Shown one piece after another: positions 47,701 to 59,234 of a DNA stretch of 64,000 nucleotides (within the stretch, counting starts at the first letter, position 1; every line of letters begins with the position of its first letter). A program made the position numbers and the translations under genes. Source of the stretch: Lineus longissimus (lineage: Eukaryota > Nemertea > Pilidiophora > Heteronemertea > Lineidae); assembly GCF_910592395.1 (NCBI RefSeq), contig NC_088320.1:6324001-6388000 (forward strand), in the 5' to 3' direction. The notes beneath the pieces are model-generated. The model did no database searches. It worked only from the letters and a program-made list of their open reading frames with translations, and was not told the DNA's origin.

Positions 47701-50700
47701 GTTAACCATATCGTTAGATGCTGTCACAATCCAAGATGCAAAAACCAAGGTAATTAAGTCCAGTGGCTTTCGCTCAAGTTTAAAGGTGACTTCAGAGTTC
47801 TATGGCACTGCCTTCCCATAGGGGAGCAACGTAATTCTTAATTCCAAATGCCAACAGAGTTTGTAAGACTCCTGGAACCTTTGATCTCAAAATTGAATTT
47901 TGCTCCTCCAACTTGTATCGTATGTTATATTTCAGATGACATTTTATCAGTATCCTCTCCACCGAATATCATATTGTGCTGACGACAAAGCTGATAAGAA
48001 GGTGTTTACGTTTATTGCGAGGGAAAACAACTCGGAGAAACATTCCTGTTTTGTTTTCAGTTGTGACAAATGTGTAAGTCTCATACGTTGAAATGAACAC
48101 GTTAGTTGGAAAATGAGGGGGAACTTTTGGCAAGGGCAGTGGGGGTGAACTTGGTCGTCTTCTGGTGACAAAGATTCACAAGTAGGGGCCTGGGTGGTGT
48201 TTGATTCAGCAATAATTATCATCCTCATAATCTGATAAATTTGATTCCGCACAGAACTTTAGGAATATTTAAGTACGTTGCACGTCTAGAATTCAAAAGG
48301 TTGATATGATTTCAATGGTCATATAGCCGATATCATAGTGTGCAGAAAGTAGTAAAAACTTATGTTAGAGATTTGATTACTTGCAGGCTGAGGAAATCAC
48401 ATTAACAGTCGGCCAGGCATTTGATCTTGCATATCGAAGATTTATTGAAACGTCTGGGAAAGAGTCTGATGCGAAGAAAGGACTGGTCCAACTTCAACAA
48501 AAGGTAACATGCATTTGAAGATAGGTCTTTGGTTGATATTGAACTTTCAGTGAAATGATAGAAAATAAAGATGCTTCTAAATGTGTGACAGGAATTGTTG
48601 TATATTCAAGGTCCTGTGGTCATAAGTTAAGAATTTTTTCACTCCAGATAAACAATTTGGAACAAGAGAACAGAGAGTTAAAGGCGCGAATCAAAGATCT
48701 AGAAAAAATGAAAGATCGCAACGACCTCGAAGGGTACTTGAGGGAGAATCAGGTCAGTAAGCTTGTCCTTGGTTTTCATCTTTGGTTGTGTTTTCATATC
48801 TTTATGTTTGGAACCCTATTACGTAGTGAGAAAACTTTTTATACTGAACAGATGTGGAAACGGACTGTATGTCTTCAAGGGACTTCGCACCGAGTATGAC
48901 TTCAAAGTGATTTTACAGTAGGGTATTCTACTGAGACGACATTTTCTATATCTGTGAATCTTTCAAATTGGCTTGATAGGAAAGCTCCTCCAGAGTTCTT
49001 TTAGATTGGCCTGTCGGATAACCTTTGCGCAAAACAATGCTATCATACTTTTGTTACTTGCAGATCTCCAGCTCTGTACAACTCAGAAAAATAAGCAATG
49101 GCACACAACAACCGGTGGTTACTTTATCACCCCCTAGTGGCACCCAGTATACCAATGGCGCTAATGAACCTGTTGTGGGACGACGACTGGAGAATCTTGT
49201 CCTCGACGACTACCCCAACATGCGGCAGAAGAGTTCAGCATCAGCAACCTGTAAGCTACTACTACCACATGATTTGTTGTCATCCAATTTATGCACTGGT
49301 CAATGTACAACCTGTAGACCTCTACCCAGACCATCGACACTCAGTATTTTCACCAAGCACTTGAAATAAATTGCCAGGTGATCGGCAAATGTTATTCATA
49401 ATCACATATTTTTCACTGAGAGAAGTAACTTTCTATTAAAATTGATAAAGAAGTCAACATATTTTTCTACTTTTGATGGAATGTATCATAAAAAACAATC
49501 CATAAAGGCAATTCAAGGGAGAACTTATTTTTCGAGATACCTCTGTGGTCTTTTTGTGGAAAAGGGTTGGGGGAAGAGACAAGAAAATTGAATTTTTTAG
49601 TAGGTCTTCATATCCCTCAGAGTTCATGGGTAGATTTGCCTTGTAACCATGTTTATTTGTACAAACGACATATGATAATTGATATGGTGGTTTAGTTCAA
49701 TCTGTCTGTGTCCATCTATTTGCACATCTGTCCTTCCTGGTCTTCATGCACCCATGTTCCTATTTTCATCTTGTGACTCTAAATAAACATATGATATGTA
49801 GTGAGTTATAGTTACCTCAATGATAGCAGACTAATAGTATCTCCCCTTAGTTCTAGTTGTCCTGTCTCTTTCAGTGTTGCCCCCTCCCAGAAATCCACGC
49901 TCCGGTTCTGTCCACGGTGCTCCATCTAGCTTACCACTTTACTCACCACCAACAAAGCGCCGCACAATGACAGGTAGGGAAACTCCTTGGCCTATCCCCT
50001 ACCCTATTTTGTGTTTGCATTGTGTTACAGCAAGACAGAAGAATATTGTTGATAGAGACCATTGGCTGTTGGTGCTCAACGAGTTTTTAAGATTTTTCAA
50101 TATCAAATTACCTACATGAAATATAAGAAAGTTGTCAACAGTCTGTCATTTCTTACAGCTAGCTGTAAATACATGTATAGCCATTTCTGTTATGCACCAT
50201 GTTGTAAATACCATTTCGACTAAACTTTTCCTTTCCTGTTGTGGACCGACTTATTTTCAAAGTTGAATATTATTTTGTGCCGTTTTGTGTGGTGCAAGGG
50301 GTACTGCAAAGGGTACTGCTGGTCAGTTTTCTAAGGAAAGCTTTCAATATGAACTCAAAGATTCCATCACCCTCTACTTCTGCTACACCGTTTTCGAGAT
50401 GATTTATTAATGCATCTTTATTTCCAGCAACTGATGTATTTGGCTCCACTCCCTTTGTCGAGGAAGGCTCGACAGATGCATTCGGAATGTCCTCCTTCGA
50501 TCCTGTTGCCACAATGTCACCTGATCAGCTCATTGACATGCAGGTGAGTTGACGCCAACTGCCTAATTGAAGAAATGGCAAAATCTTGGTGCCTTTTTTC
50601 TTAGTTTAAAACACTGAAATTGCATCAGCTCTCATTACTTTTCCTCGTTTCTGTTGAGATAGTGTAATGGTCAACTGAAATAGTGTAATGGTCAACATGG

Positions 50701-50956
50701 ACTCCAGGGCCAAAGGTTTTATTCCCGCTGCGTCAATACACTTTTGGGCCCATTCATCGAGATAATGACAACTGTCAGACGAGGCTGGTTCCATCATGGC
50801 ATTACAAAATGTAAATGTTTCTCTCAGTTCCCAAATCTATGCAGCTCAGAAGCTAACACAATTGTCTCTATTTTATTTCAGGCTGGATTTAGTCGTGGCC
50901 TTTCAATTGGGACTGAAGACTTCTCGCTTGATATGCTGGACCCATTGAAGATGTGA
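44793..50956 (+). CDS. GULP1: PTB domain engulfment adapter 1 (GULP1/CED-6)
   Basis: Eleven exons: 44793-44883, 47110-47174, 47331-47402, 47651-47749, 47936-48073, 48387-48503, 48648-48752, 49064-49250, 49875-49973, 50428-50543 and 50882-50956. All are in phase, giving 387 residues against 304 in human. GULP1 is a cytoplasmic adapter that binds NPxY tails of engulfment receptors and LRP1. The PTB domain is about residues 35-185 ([60 protein letters not shown]). A coiled coil follows at about 190-225 ([17 protein letters not shown]), then a Pro/Ser-rich tail with FGSTPF, SFDP and the conserved end [13 protein letters not shown]. The N-terminus is longer than in vertebrates. The first exon may be preceded by an untranslated exon, since TTTTCAG lies just upstream (44755-44761). 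Intron 1 holds a large fold-back element. AATAAA at 51491-51496 is a likely polyadenylation signal. Confidence 0.96.
45069..46340. mobile_element. Fold-back transposon with 6-bp target duplication, copy 2
   Basis: Same family as 37075-37886. It begins TATGGAATGCTAAGGCGG and ends CCGCTTTAGCATTCCATA. ATTGAT flanks both ends (45063-45068 and 46341-46346). Arms of about 400 bases are inverted copies containing tandem ATTCAAGATATTTTATATAT-like units, GCAAGATTCACGTGACC and a CACGTG-rich segment. A 228-bp stretch is tandemly duplicated inside (45519-45746 and 45747-45974). No transposase. It lies in GULP1 intron 1. Confidence 0.93.
50645..50740 (+). repeat. tRNA-like/SINE-like fragment
   Basis: ATAGTGTAATGGTCAACATG resembles a tRNA D-arm and A box, and GGTTTTATTCCCGC a degenerate B box about 35 bases later. 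ATAGTGTAATGGTCAAC also occurs just before it as a partial duplicate. It is intronic to GULP1 and probably a decayed SINE. Confidence 0.35.
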
Positions 50957-53380
50957 GAGTGATTGCTGGCTGATGATACGAAATTGACTTTAATAGAGTG
51001 GGTATCATTTCTAGAGAGGTGTCCGCAATGGTTGGTTGCAGTTTATAAACATGTTTCACTGTCCGGACTTGAAGAAGCTTATGATTTATTTTCAAAAAAT
51101 AGATATGTGTAGTATCTCCAAGGGAGAATTATCAAGCTATCTACGAACTGCTAAACAAATATGGGTCATCCCAGTATTCTCTGGGTTTTTGTTTTCATAT
51201 TTGAATTTTTTTCTGTTCCATTTGAATATCAGCATTTTGATCATGTTGAGTTGTGGTGATATATTTTACCAGTGCATCTAGCCTGACTTTTCAGCCCATC
51301 CGACCCACAAAAAAAGTTTACTGGGATTCAGTCATGAAATACAGGGAAAATCTAGTGATAAAACTAAATTGTGAGATTTAAGATATTTTGTAGACAATGT
51401 TTACACAAAATTATCATTATACTATTTGCCTGTGATCAAAGTGATGGCAAATGTATGGAGATCACATTTGACTCCATGTAATAGTTTATCAATAAATGGT
51501 GCTTGATTTGAATGTACTTAACTTAGGGAGGTAGGGTTAGGCTTCGGTAAGATTTGAAGGGAAACCAATGGGAAATAATGCCAACGCAGCGCAATTCTCA
51601 TCTATCAATTTCCCATTCAAAGGGTGGTCTTGCCTCAGCAGATAGTATCCACAAACATTCCACCATCTGTACGGGTAATCCGTAAACTACAAATAGTTGG
51701 CCTGACATTAACTCCCACTTTCTACTCCTGACTATGAGAAAAATGTGTCGAAGTATGATTTCAACTTTTCGCTTGTAAGAATGTATCATATTTAATTTTG
51801 TTGGCCTTTGATACTTGTCTATACTGCTTTTCAAATTAGTACAGTTGGCTGGAAGAGTATAGCTATATATTCTTAAACAAACGAGCTTTGTTTGTAGGTT
51901 GTGTCATCAATTAAGCCTGCACCAAAATATGGTGAGGTTTCTTTAATTCTGTTGATAGCCATCAAAAAGCTATTTTATTTCAAAAGTTTAAATGAAATTT
52001 CCAGAATTGTTGCGAATTGTTTTGTTCTTTGGTCTTGTACCTGATGCTGAGGACATGGGGATGGACCCTGCCTGCCATAAAACAATATGGTGATGAAATC
52101 TATTAAGGTCGACGATCTTTTGTACAAGTTGTGCAATTGTGCAACATGTTTTCTTTAGTCAAGTCGTTAATCAAAAGGAAAGAGGAATTTTACCTAACCA
52201 TGTGGATGCTAATTATTACAAATACATCGTTGTCCTGCTTTCTACAAGTTAAAAGAATCCTTTGAAAACAAGGGACATTTTCAGAAAGAAAAAACCGATA
52301 GGAAGACAGTCTGGACTTTGGTATTTAACTTGCTTAACTCTACGACTGATTTGTGTTTGTTAATTAATTCAATTCTGTTTTGGAAATTACGATGTGATTA
52401 TCCTAGAATAAAGAAGACATGATTCTCATTATGATTCGTGTTTTTTTCTGAATTTACTCTGATAATCATAAATGGGAAACATTGTGACAGTGAAGTGGGA
52501 TAGGGAAATCATTCAAATCTCACTTAGTGTGGATTGTAAAACAAGTCTATTGGGTCTCCAACTAAGTCAGAAGCACCAGAGACCGAACTCTCTTCGCAAA
52601 GTAGGCCATGGTTATATATTGCTACACATCCATATGTCCCCAATTTTAACCAGAAGTATTAAGGTAGCAGGAAGGGTTGGGCGTTTGTGGTTTCTGAGTC
52701 TGAGGGGGTTGGTGTCTGTTGACTGTGCTTTAAGAGAGACTAGGCATGGCGCCAGTCTCTCTTAAAGCACAGTCAACAGGCATTTGGTCTCAGTATTTGG
52801 GTAAGTACAGAATCAAGGCAGCTCAGAGTCAGAGAGCAATGATTGAACGATGCTGTGGACAAGTCCAAGGATACTGCATCAGTCACGACCAACTTCTCAT
52901 CAGAAAGCGTCACCACCAGCATATTCAATGTTCAGTTCCAACCTGTACCAGTCCAATGCACGCCTGTAATGGTCAGCAGTGGTCAGCTTAGCGTGATATG
53001 GAACATTCTTCCGAAACTCAAGCGAGGGAAGTCTGCTCATTAGCATATCTCGCGCACTGCTCCTTCTTGTCAAACATCGTAGTGAAATCGTAATGGAAAA
53101 CGTCTGGCTTTGCGCCAGACATTGAGACTAATAAGTGAAGAACTAATAGGTAAAGAACTTCTACTTGCGCGAGACTGCTGTGATAAAATTATCATTGCAG
53201 AGACTCCGGTGACGTACACATATATTTTTTACAATCAAAAATGCCCTCAAAAGACGACATGGAATGATTATTTTATTGATATATTTCCTACTATATACCT
53301 TCCAATTATCACTTTATACAAATAGATCGGCGTTAGGTCGCATGCTTTTCTTTCCTGGTGACACTATAAAGCAAAATAGT
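50957..53380. other. GULP1 3' flank and intergenic DNA
   Basis: A perfect 25-base-arm hairpin lies at 52717-52778. No gene recognised. An open frame at 52843-53043 has no known family. Confidence 0.5.
52717..52778. repeat. Perfect hairpin, 25-bp arms
   Basis: TGTTGACTGTGCTTTAAGAG plus AGACT pairs with its exact complement after a 12-base loop. No poly-U or gene context shows a role. Confidence 0.9.
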
Positions 53381-53600
53381 TGCAACCCCGTAAATGCGCT
53401 ATTTACGGGGTTGAACGAAGCTGGCGAAACACGAAGCTGGCGAAAAACGAAGCTGGCGAAACATAAGCCAGCTTCGTTTTTTTGCCGCAAAATAGTTGCA
53501 ACCCCGCATTTACGGGGTTGAACGAAGCTGGCGAAACACGAAGCTGGCGAAAAACGAAGCTGGCGAAACATTCGCCAGCTTCGTGTTTTTGCCGCTACGC
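53381..53600. repeat. Duplicated 106-bp palindrome and tandem-repeat cassette
   Basis: Two copies start at 53381 and 53487 with GCAAAATAGTTGCAACCCCG. Each holds a palindrome (CAACCCCGTAAAT paired with ATTTACGGGGTTG), then three 16-bp units such as CGAAGCTGGCGAAACA, then the complementary GCCAGCTTCG. GC-rich sequence (CTACGCGGCGCTTCGGGCCC) follows. The composition differs sharply from the AT-rich neighbourhood. Confidence 0.85.
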
Positions 53601-54013
53601 GGCGCTTCGGGCCCTTGCGTCCAGGCCTCAATTACCTGCTAGCATGTGGTGATTAAAAAACTTATGTTCATGCAAGATCTCATAACTTTTTTATTAGTTT
53701 ATTATGACCAGCTTGATATTCGACAGATAATCAAACATTCAATTGTTTCTGTTACAACTTGTTGTGGTGTTTACGTGAGTTAAAGCGAATTTCTTACGAG
53801 GAATAGAATGCCCTTCCCGCGCATCAGCCCGTATCAATTAATGCATCATCAAGTCGTGGCACAAAATCTTTATTTAGACCTTCTTTTTTTAAATTCAATT
53901 TAGTCTCCACTTTTAAAAATAGTACAGAGAAGAAAAACCTAACAGTAATTATACATGATGGATGACGTACAGGGTCAAGGGTGGACACAAGGTAAATGAA
54001 TCACATATGGGGG

Positions 54014-54300
54014 CTAAACTAGATTAAACAATATGCGACACGCCAAGAGGAATTTGGCTAGTTTTGCATGATTCTTACTTTGAAACAAACTTTTCATTTT
54101 TATTACATTTGGTCGAGAACAATAATATTTCGGTAGACAGTCTTTTCTAATTTCTGCAACTGCATTACAATCAAGAAGTAGATGGTATTCATCGCCAACT
54201 CCATTATTACACAAAACACATAATCGGTCTCCTCGTGGTATGCCCGTGTGTCTCCCCGAACTAGCTGAACGTACCGGTAGTAAAAAGAACTAAATTAGTG
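54014..54300 (-). pseudogene. Relic of a non-LTR retrotransposon ORF2 C-terminus
   Basis: On the minus strand, GRHTGIPRGDRLCVLCNNG runs into VGDEYHLLLDCNAVAEIRK and on to a stop at 54014. The arrangement GR-x-G-I-P-R, C-x2-C, GDEYH and C is typical of the end of animal LINE reverse-transcriptase proteins. Upstream the frame breaks at a stop near 54285 and no RT core follows, so it is a 5'-truncated, decayed copy. Confidence 0.7.
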
Positions 54301-54987
54301 ATTACCTCTTATGCAGTTTATTGACTGGAGTCAGTAATGTTATGCAACGTTATGCAATGTTACCCAGATGTCCAGCTCACAAAATCAAATATACCTGAGG
54401 GAAACTCGAAACTGATAAGATTTATCAATGGAAGCTTATTCCCGCCTTATATTAGGTTTTAACCAGGCCGTTCAAAGCTCACCATTTTAAAAAGCGTTTC
54501 CTGATAGGTTTCCTTTAAAACCACTGTTTTAAAATTAGGGGCCTACATGGCGGAAGATGAGTGCGAGTATATGCCGCTGGCAAATACAGGATCAAATTTC
54601 GGCTCTCATTATACCGATGACATTTGATACTTAAATCACTTCTAGGCGAGACCTATCATAATTGCTAATTGGCGGGTTCGACCCACGTTTCGCAAGCGGT
54701 TAATCTTTTTCCCTCATTTAAAAATTTACATATCATACTCATATTCTCGCAGTAACTCTGATCACAGACGAGTAGTTTTTATTCTATCGTAGGTATCAAG
54801 CCACAAGCGTGACAACAGCGACCTGTCGAAAACCTTGTTTTTAGTCACGAGCTGGAAACCAGACTGCGAGGGTTTTTTTCGACCACTATTCCGAGGTTTA
54901 GGACACGACATCCGATATTACTCATAATACATTCGGTATGAGTTCGGTATGAGCTGTTGGCTACATCTATATCAATGATACAGTAGG

Positions 54988-56128
54988 ATGCCGTTCATTT
55001 CGAATCTAACGCCATGGTTATTGTTTTGGTGGGCTGGAGTGACGTGTCACCAAGCGCTGATATCTCGGAGGCCTAACACGAATTTGTTTAAAGTTGGATC
55101 CTCCAGAGATACCAAGCCTTTGATGATGTGGGCTCTCCCAGAGGGCGTAGACCTTGACCTGCAGTGTGCCGATGGAAGGTCACAAAGAGTCAAGTCCAGG
55201 TAGGAAATCGAAGAAATCGAGTGTTTTCTGTATGATAGGGGGACGGCTTGGGTTCTCAGCGAAGTCAGAATCAATAGACTTAATCGACCAAATATAATCT
55301 AATCATACCGCAACTCCTACACAAAAGGGAGGGTCACACTCTAACAATTTTTCCATCTGACCCCGACGCCGAGTTCCCAAATCATACCTTCTAGTATTTA
55401 AAAGGGTGGGGTCTAATTATTAGATTGGAAAGTAATAGTATTATTAGATTGGAAAGAAATAGTTAATTTCTTTCCAATCTAATAATTAGACCCCAAAAGA
55501 TTATTAAACTTTCACGATTTCAAAAGGTCCTTGTCAATATATTTTACTAAAATGCACACCAACAGCTGGCGATAATTACCAAAAATACCTCCAACGCTTC
55601 CTATAGTTATGTACACGGTCCTTACAAGAAGTTACAAAACAGTTCCTGCCGAAACCAATGTGTTATCCCAAAGCAGGGGTGCGACGGCTGGAGCAAATTT
55701 TATCCACCAGATGGTCAACCATCTAGGTTTCCGGATAAGTAAACAAATAAATAATTTGAATTTCAAGCCGTCTGTTACAGACGTCATTATCCTGTCGGTC
55801 ACGCACCTGTAATAAAGTTATAAGCTGTTTTCCCTTTAAAATGGTACTTTCTACATGCTCATGACTTTTTCCCAGGGTTAATCAGCGAGGAACGATTTCA
55901 CAGCCAACTAGATTCATCTAAGCCTGTCAAACCATGAAATTTTCGTTGCTCGTTATATGTGACAATTTCAGGGTTTGGGGTCCTGCCTGGACGACTGGAT
56001 CCGAGTTAGGCCTCCGTGCAGAGATCGTTTTGTGCGGTTCGATGGACGCGCTGCGTGGAGACGAAAATCTACACGATGACGTGTGGTCAGGATGTTGGCG
56101 TTCGATTACTCCGCTACTGCAACAATAG
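54988..56128 (+). CDS. Possible two-exon secreted protein, unrecognised
   Basis: Exon 54988-55199 starts with a signal-peptide-like sequence (MPFISNLTPWLLFWWAGVTC) and ends at donor CCAG/GTAGGA in phase 2. Exon 55972-56128 follows acceptor ATTTCAG in the matching phase and stops with TAG. Together they encode 122 residues with four or five Cys, including LQCADGRSQRVKSR and VWGPAWTTGSELGLRAEIVL. I do not recognise a family. The frame agreement and the signal peptide support a gene; the short exons and nearby repeats are against it. The 3' end abuts the element at 56230. Confidence 0.35.
55415..55495. repeat. Hairpin with 25-bp arms
   Basis: GGGGTCTAATTATTAGATTG plus GAAAG pairs with the complement at about 55470-55495. 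A partial third copy of the left arm lies between them. Confidence 0.85.
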
Positions 56129-56229
56129 AAATGACGTTAGACCGAACTCGACGTGCAAACACGTGGCAGGACCGAAAAGGTTTTTCGGGCCATGAGCAGC
56201 GCGTGCTAAAAAAATGATAATGCGTTTTT

Positions 56230-58987
56230 AGCTCAGCTGACAAAGTCAGCGGAGCTAGTAGAATAGCTGTTCAAATGGTGTCCGTCCTGCAATCCATCCA
56301 TCTAGGGACCCATCTGTGGACAAAATTGGACATTTCTGATTGGGAAGGCCTAGCCACTTCGTTGACGGTGCTAAATTAGGAGTTGCCCAAGGTGAACTCA
56401 AAAAACGAAAAATCAGCGCGATCCGACCTGTATTAAGAGAATGAGGTCATTTCGCGTGTAGATTTCTTTCCCTTTTTACCTCGGTCCACAGAGCAAATAT
56501 TGTTTTCAAATGTGGCTGAATATTTTTTAATATTTTTTCATTTTTTACTTTTAATGGAATTAATATGGTTTTCACCGCCAGTTAGCGCTGCAGGCACATT
56601 GACTGAATTTTGGCGATTTCAAATTTGGCGGTGGCTCAACTTTTTGCAAGCAGTGCCGCTGATTGGCCGATCGATAGAAGAGATGCCACCATTTAAAAAT
56701 GGCGGTAGTCGCTGCTTCAATGAAGATGAGTGAACTTTCTCATGTTCAATCGGTTGATACTCTTTTAATCAACATGACCATGTACCTGAAATTTGTTTAG
56801 GTACTGAAAAGAGTCTATATAATTCAGATTTATCGATAGTTTTTTATAATATTGCGGACATTTTGTGCACAAATTAGCGAAAGTTGGTGCTCGTCTCATG
56901 TCATTTTAGAGCGAGAAATTTGTTTCCGTCGATCTCTACAACTGAAAAATCGCTTGCATAGCTTCGAATTTTTGTGAAAATAAGTATCTAAACTTGGTTT
57001 CAAATAGTCTAGAGAGTTACCTTTGTGGTGATACATATGGTATGTGATAAATATTTGTGGAATTTGTGAAATTCGGTTTTCAAACGTGCCGATGATGCAA
57101 GCGATCTCGCGTGAATTTTGCAAGTCCTGATATGTCGACCGGGTGTCAAAAATCACTCGCCTAAATTCAATTCGAAGATCAAAAATAATATCTGAACTTA
57201 GTTTCAAATAGCCTACGCAATTATCATTTCGGTGATATATAATGCATGCATGTAATAATTGATTAATCTGCCTAAAACGCGCTATTAAAACGGCGAAAGA
57301 TCGTGATAAACACTCTGGTGGCGGTCGCACTAAATAACGACCGGTAGGGCCCGGCGTCTGGCGGAGAAAAAAAGGTAGCGGCCGGAGGTTGAAACGGGAT
57401 TTTTATGCACTTTTAACTGTATATATATGTTGTTTGGATGTATTTCTAACAGTTCTGTAACTTTGATGACCAAGCTTGCGCCCAAAGTTGGTGAAATTGA
57501 TGCTTGTTTATGGACTGCGCTAGCGACCGGAGAATTCGCCGTCGGCCATTTTGGCTACGGTCCCTGAGTTGTTGTGGTTGGCAATTTTGCAACAAATTTC
57601 GCCATTTAGGCTACGTTTGTTTACAATTATTTTGAAAGTCACATTATGACATCGTAGTATGAATTCCACTGCAGTTTCGTTACGCAGCAATGCTCATGTT
57701 TTTGGTTTGCAATCCTGTACTGTCTGTACACTGCGCTGTGCATGGCTGTACTGTAGCTGTAAAAAAGACAAAAAACATAGCCTAGCCCTATAGGACAGGC
57801 TTAGAGTATAACTCAACAAACAGGCCCTCATGATTCATTTGATGGACACCTTATTTGATAGTACCTCATCATTAAGTCCACTAGATCCTGTTCTGTCACA
57901 TGTCGTAGACGATAGACAATTTTCAAAATGTAGTACACCACTCGCTCATCTTTAAGCCCAGCTCTCGGCTCACATCATGTGGGCACGGTTGGCTGTTGAG
58001 TGTTATGGTTCAGTCTGTGAGACTAATTTAAAGAGGTTACACTTTTATTTTGAATTGGAAAACAGCCCACAGGACTGACTTTTCACTGAGTAATAAGTGT
58101 GCCCTTCGAAGGTAAAGTCTCTTTCTGGATTTGCTTCCATAAATGCCTTGTTCAGGATATCATCTGACCGATGCCTGATCAAGCACAGACTGTATCCGGT
58201 GGTGTACATTTCCCCGTCTATGTCACCCTTTTTTATTCAGTCAGTGTTAATTTCTCTTCTCTTTTTTTACAGATTAACTGTTGTTGGTTATTGCAAGAGG
58301 AGTCGTTGGCACATTTCAAGTCCAGGAAAGCACTTGCTGTTCCCACATTCAGAGTGAGGTGTGCTTACTCGTTTTACTGCTTTCCATTCCCGGAGAGCGT
58401 TATCAAATATCTGCTGCAAGGCAACAAATATCTGCCGCAAGGCGCTTCAAATATCTGCCGAAAGGCATCAAATATCTGCCGCACCAATAAAGTTCATTTT
58501 GTTAACCAACTCTTTATCTTCTTTTCTTCACATACAAAAAAGACCGTCCCAAACATTTGGCTGCATCCACTTCAACAATGTCCAGACAACAGTCGGTTCA
58601 TTTGACCATTGTAAAGCACCAGGCCCCACCTCACAAAATACACTGTAATAATTATGTACCTTGTGTCCATGTGCATGTTATTAGTTCCACCTACGCTGCA
58701 TGAAGACAAGGACTCCACTCTTTGACGTCACCACACAACTCCTTGACGTCATCACACACCCCACTACTGCAACGGCAATAGAAATGACTTTACGTCATAA
58801 TACCAGGGTGACGTCAACTCAGTACTTCAGCATGCACTGATATAGCAAGAAGGTCTTTCGCATCAGCACTTCTGCGTGCTAGACGTTATAGCTTCACGTT
58901 GCCTCATAATAACGTTACCGACACACACTTGGCCCTTGCCTTCACCTATCCATTTCAGCTGAGCGCCAGGCCCTTGGGCCTCTTGTT
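56230..58987 (+). mobile_element. Hairpin-ended non-autonomous element, copy 2
   Basis: It has the same left (AGCTCAGCTGACAAAGTCAG) and right (AGCGCCAGGCCCTTGGGCCT, CTTGTT) ends, in the same orientation, as 11714-13899. After the left end both copies share GGTGTCCGTCCT and an ATCCATCCATC tract. The interior differs, so these are either diverged members or carriers of different cargo. No transposase or helicase ORF was recognised. ATATCTGCCGCAAGGC-like units repeat at 58405-58490. Confidence 0.7.
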
Positions 58988-59234
58988 CTAATGTCTAAGT
59001 GCTGCGACAAAAAATTGGAAATAAGTCAAACACTGTCAAAAATAGTTTACTTATGAAACAGAAGAAGAACCATACTGAAGTAAAAAAGCCGCTCGCTCAC
59101 TCTAGTCCTTGTAAAAATGCACGTTATCCATGGTGATGAATATAGATATTGTACACACATATACATGTATATTGTTTTGGAAAGCCTCTGATACAATTAT
59201 ATACATTTCAGGATTTGCAAAAGGATATCTCAAT

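Noticed and set aside
53381-53600. Bacterial contamination
   Set aside because: The segment is continuous with AT-rich intron-like DNA on both sides and shows no bacterial gene; only read coverage could test this further.
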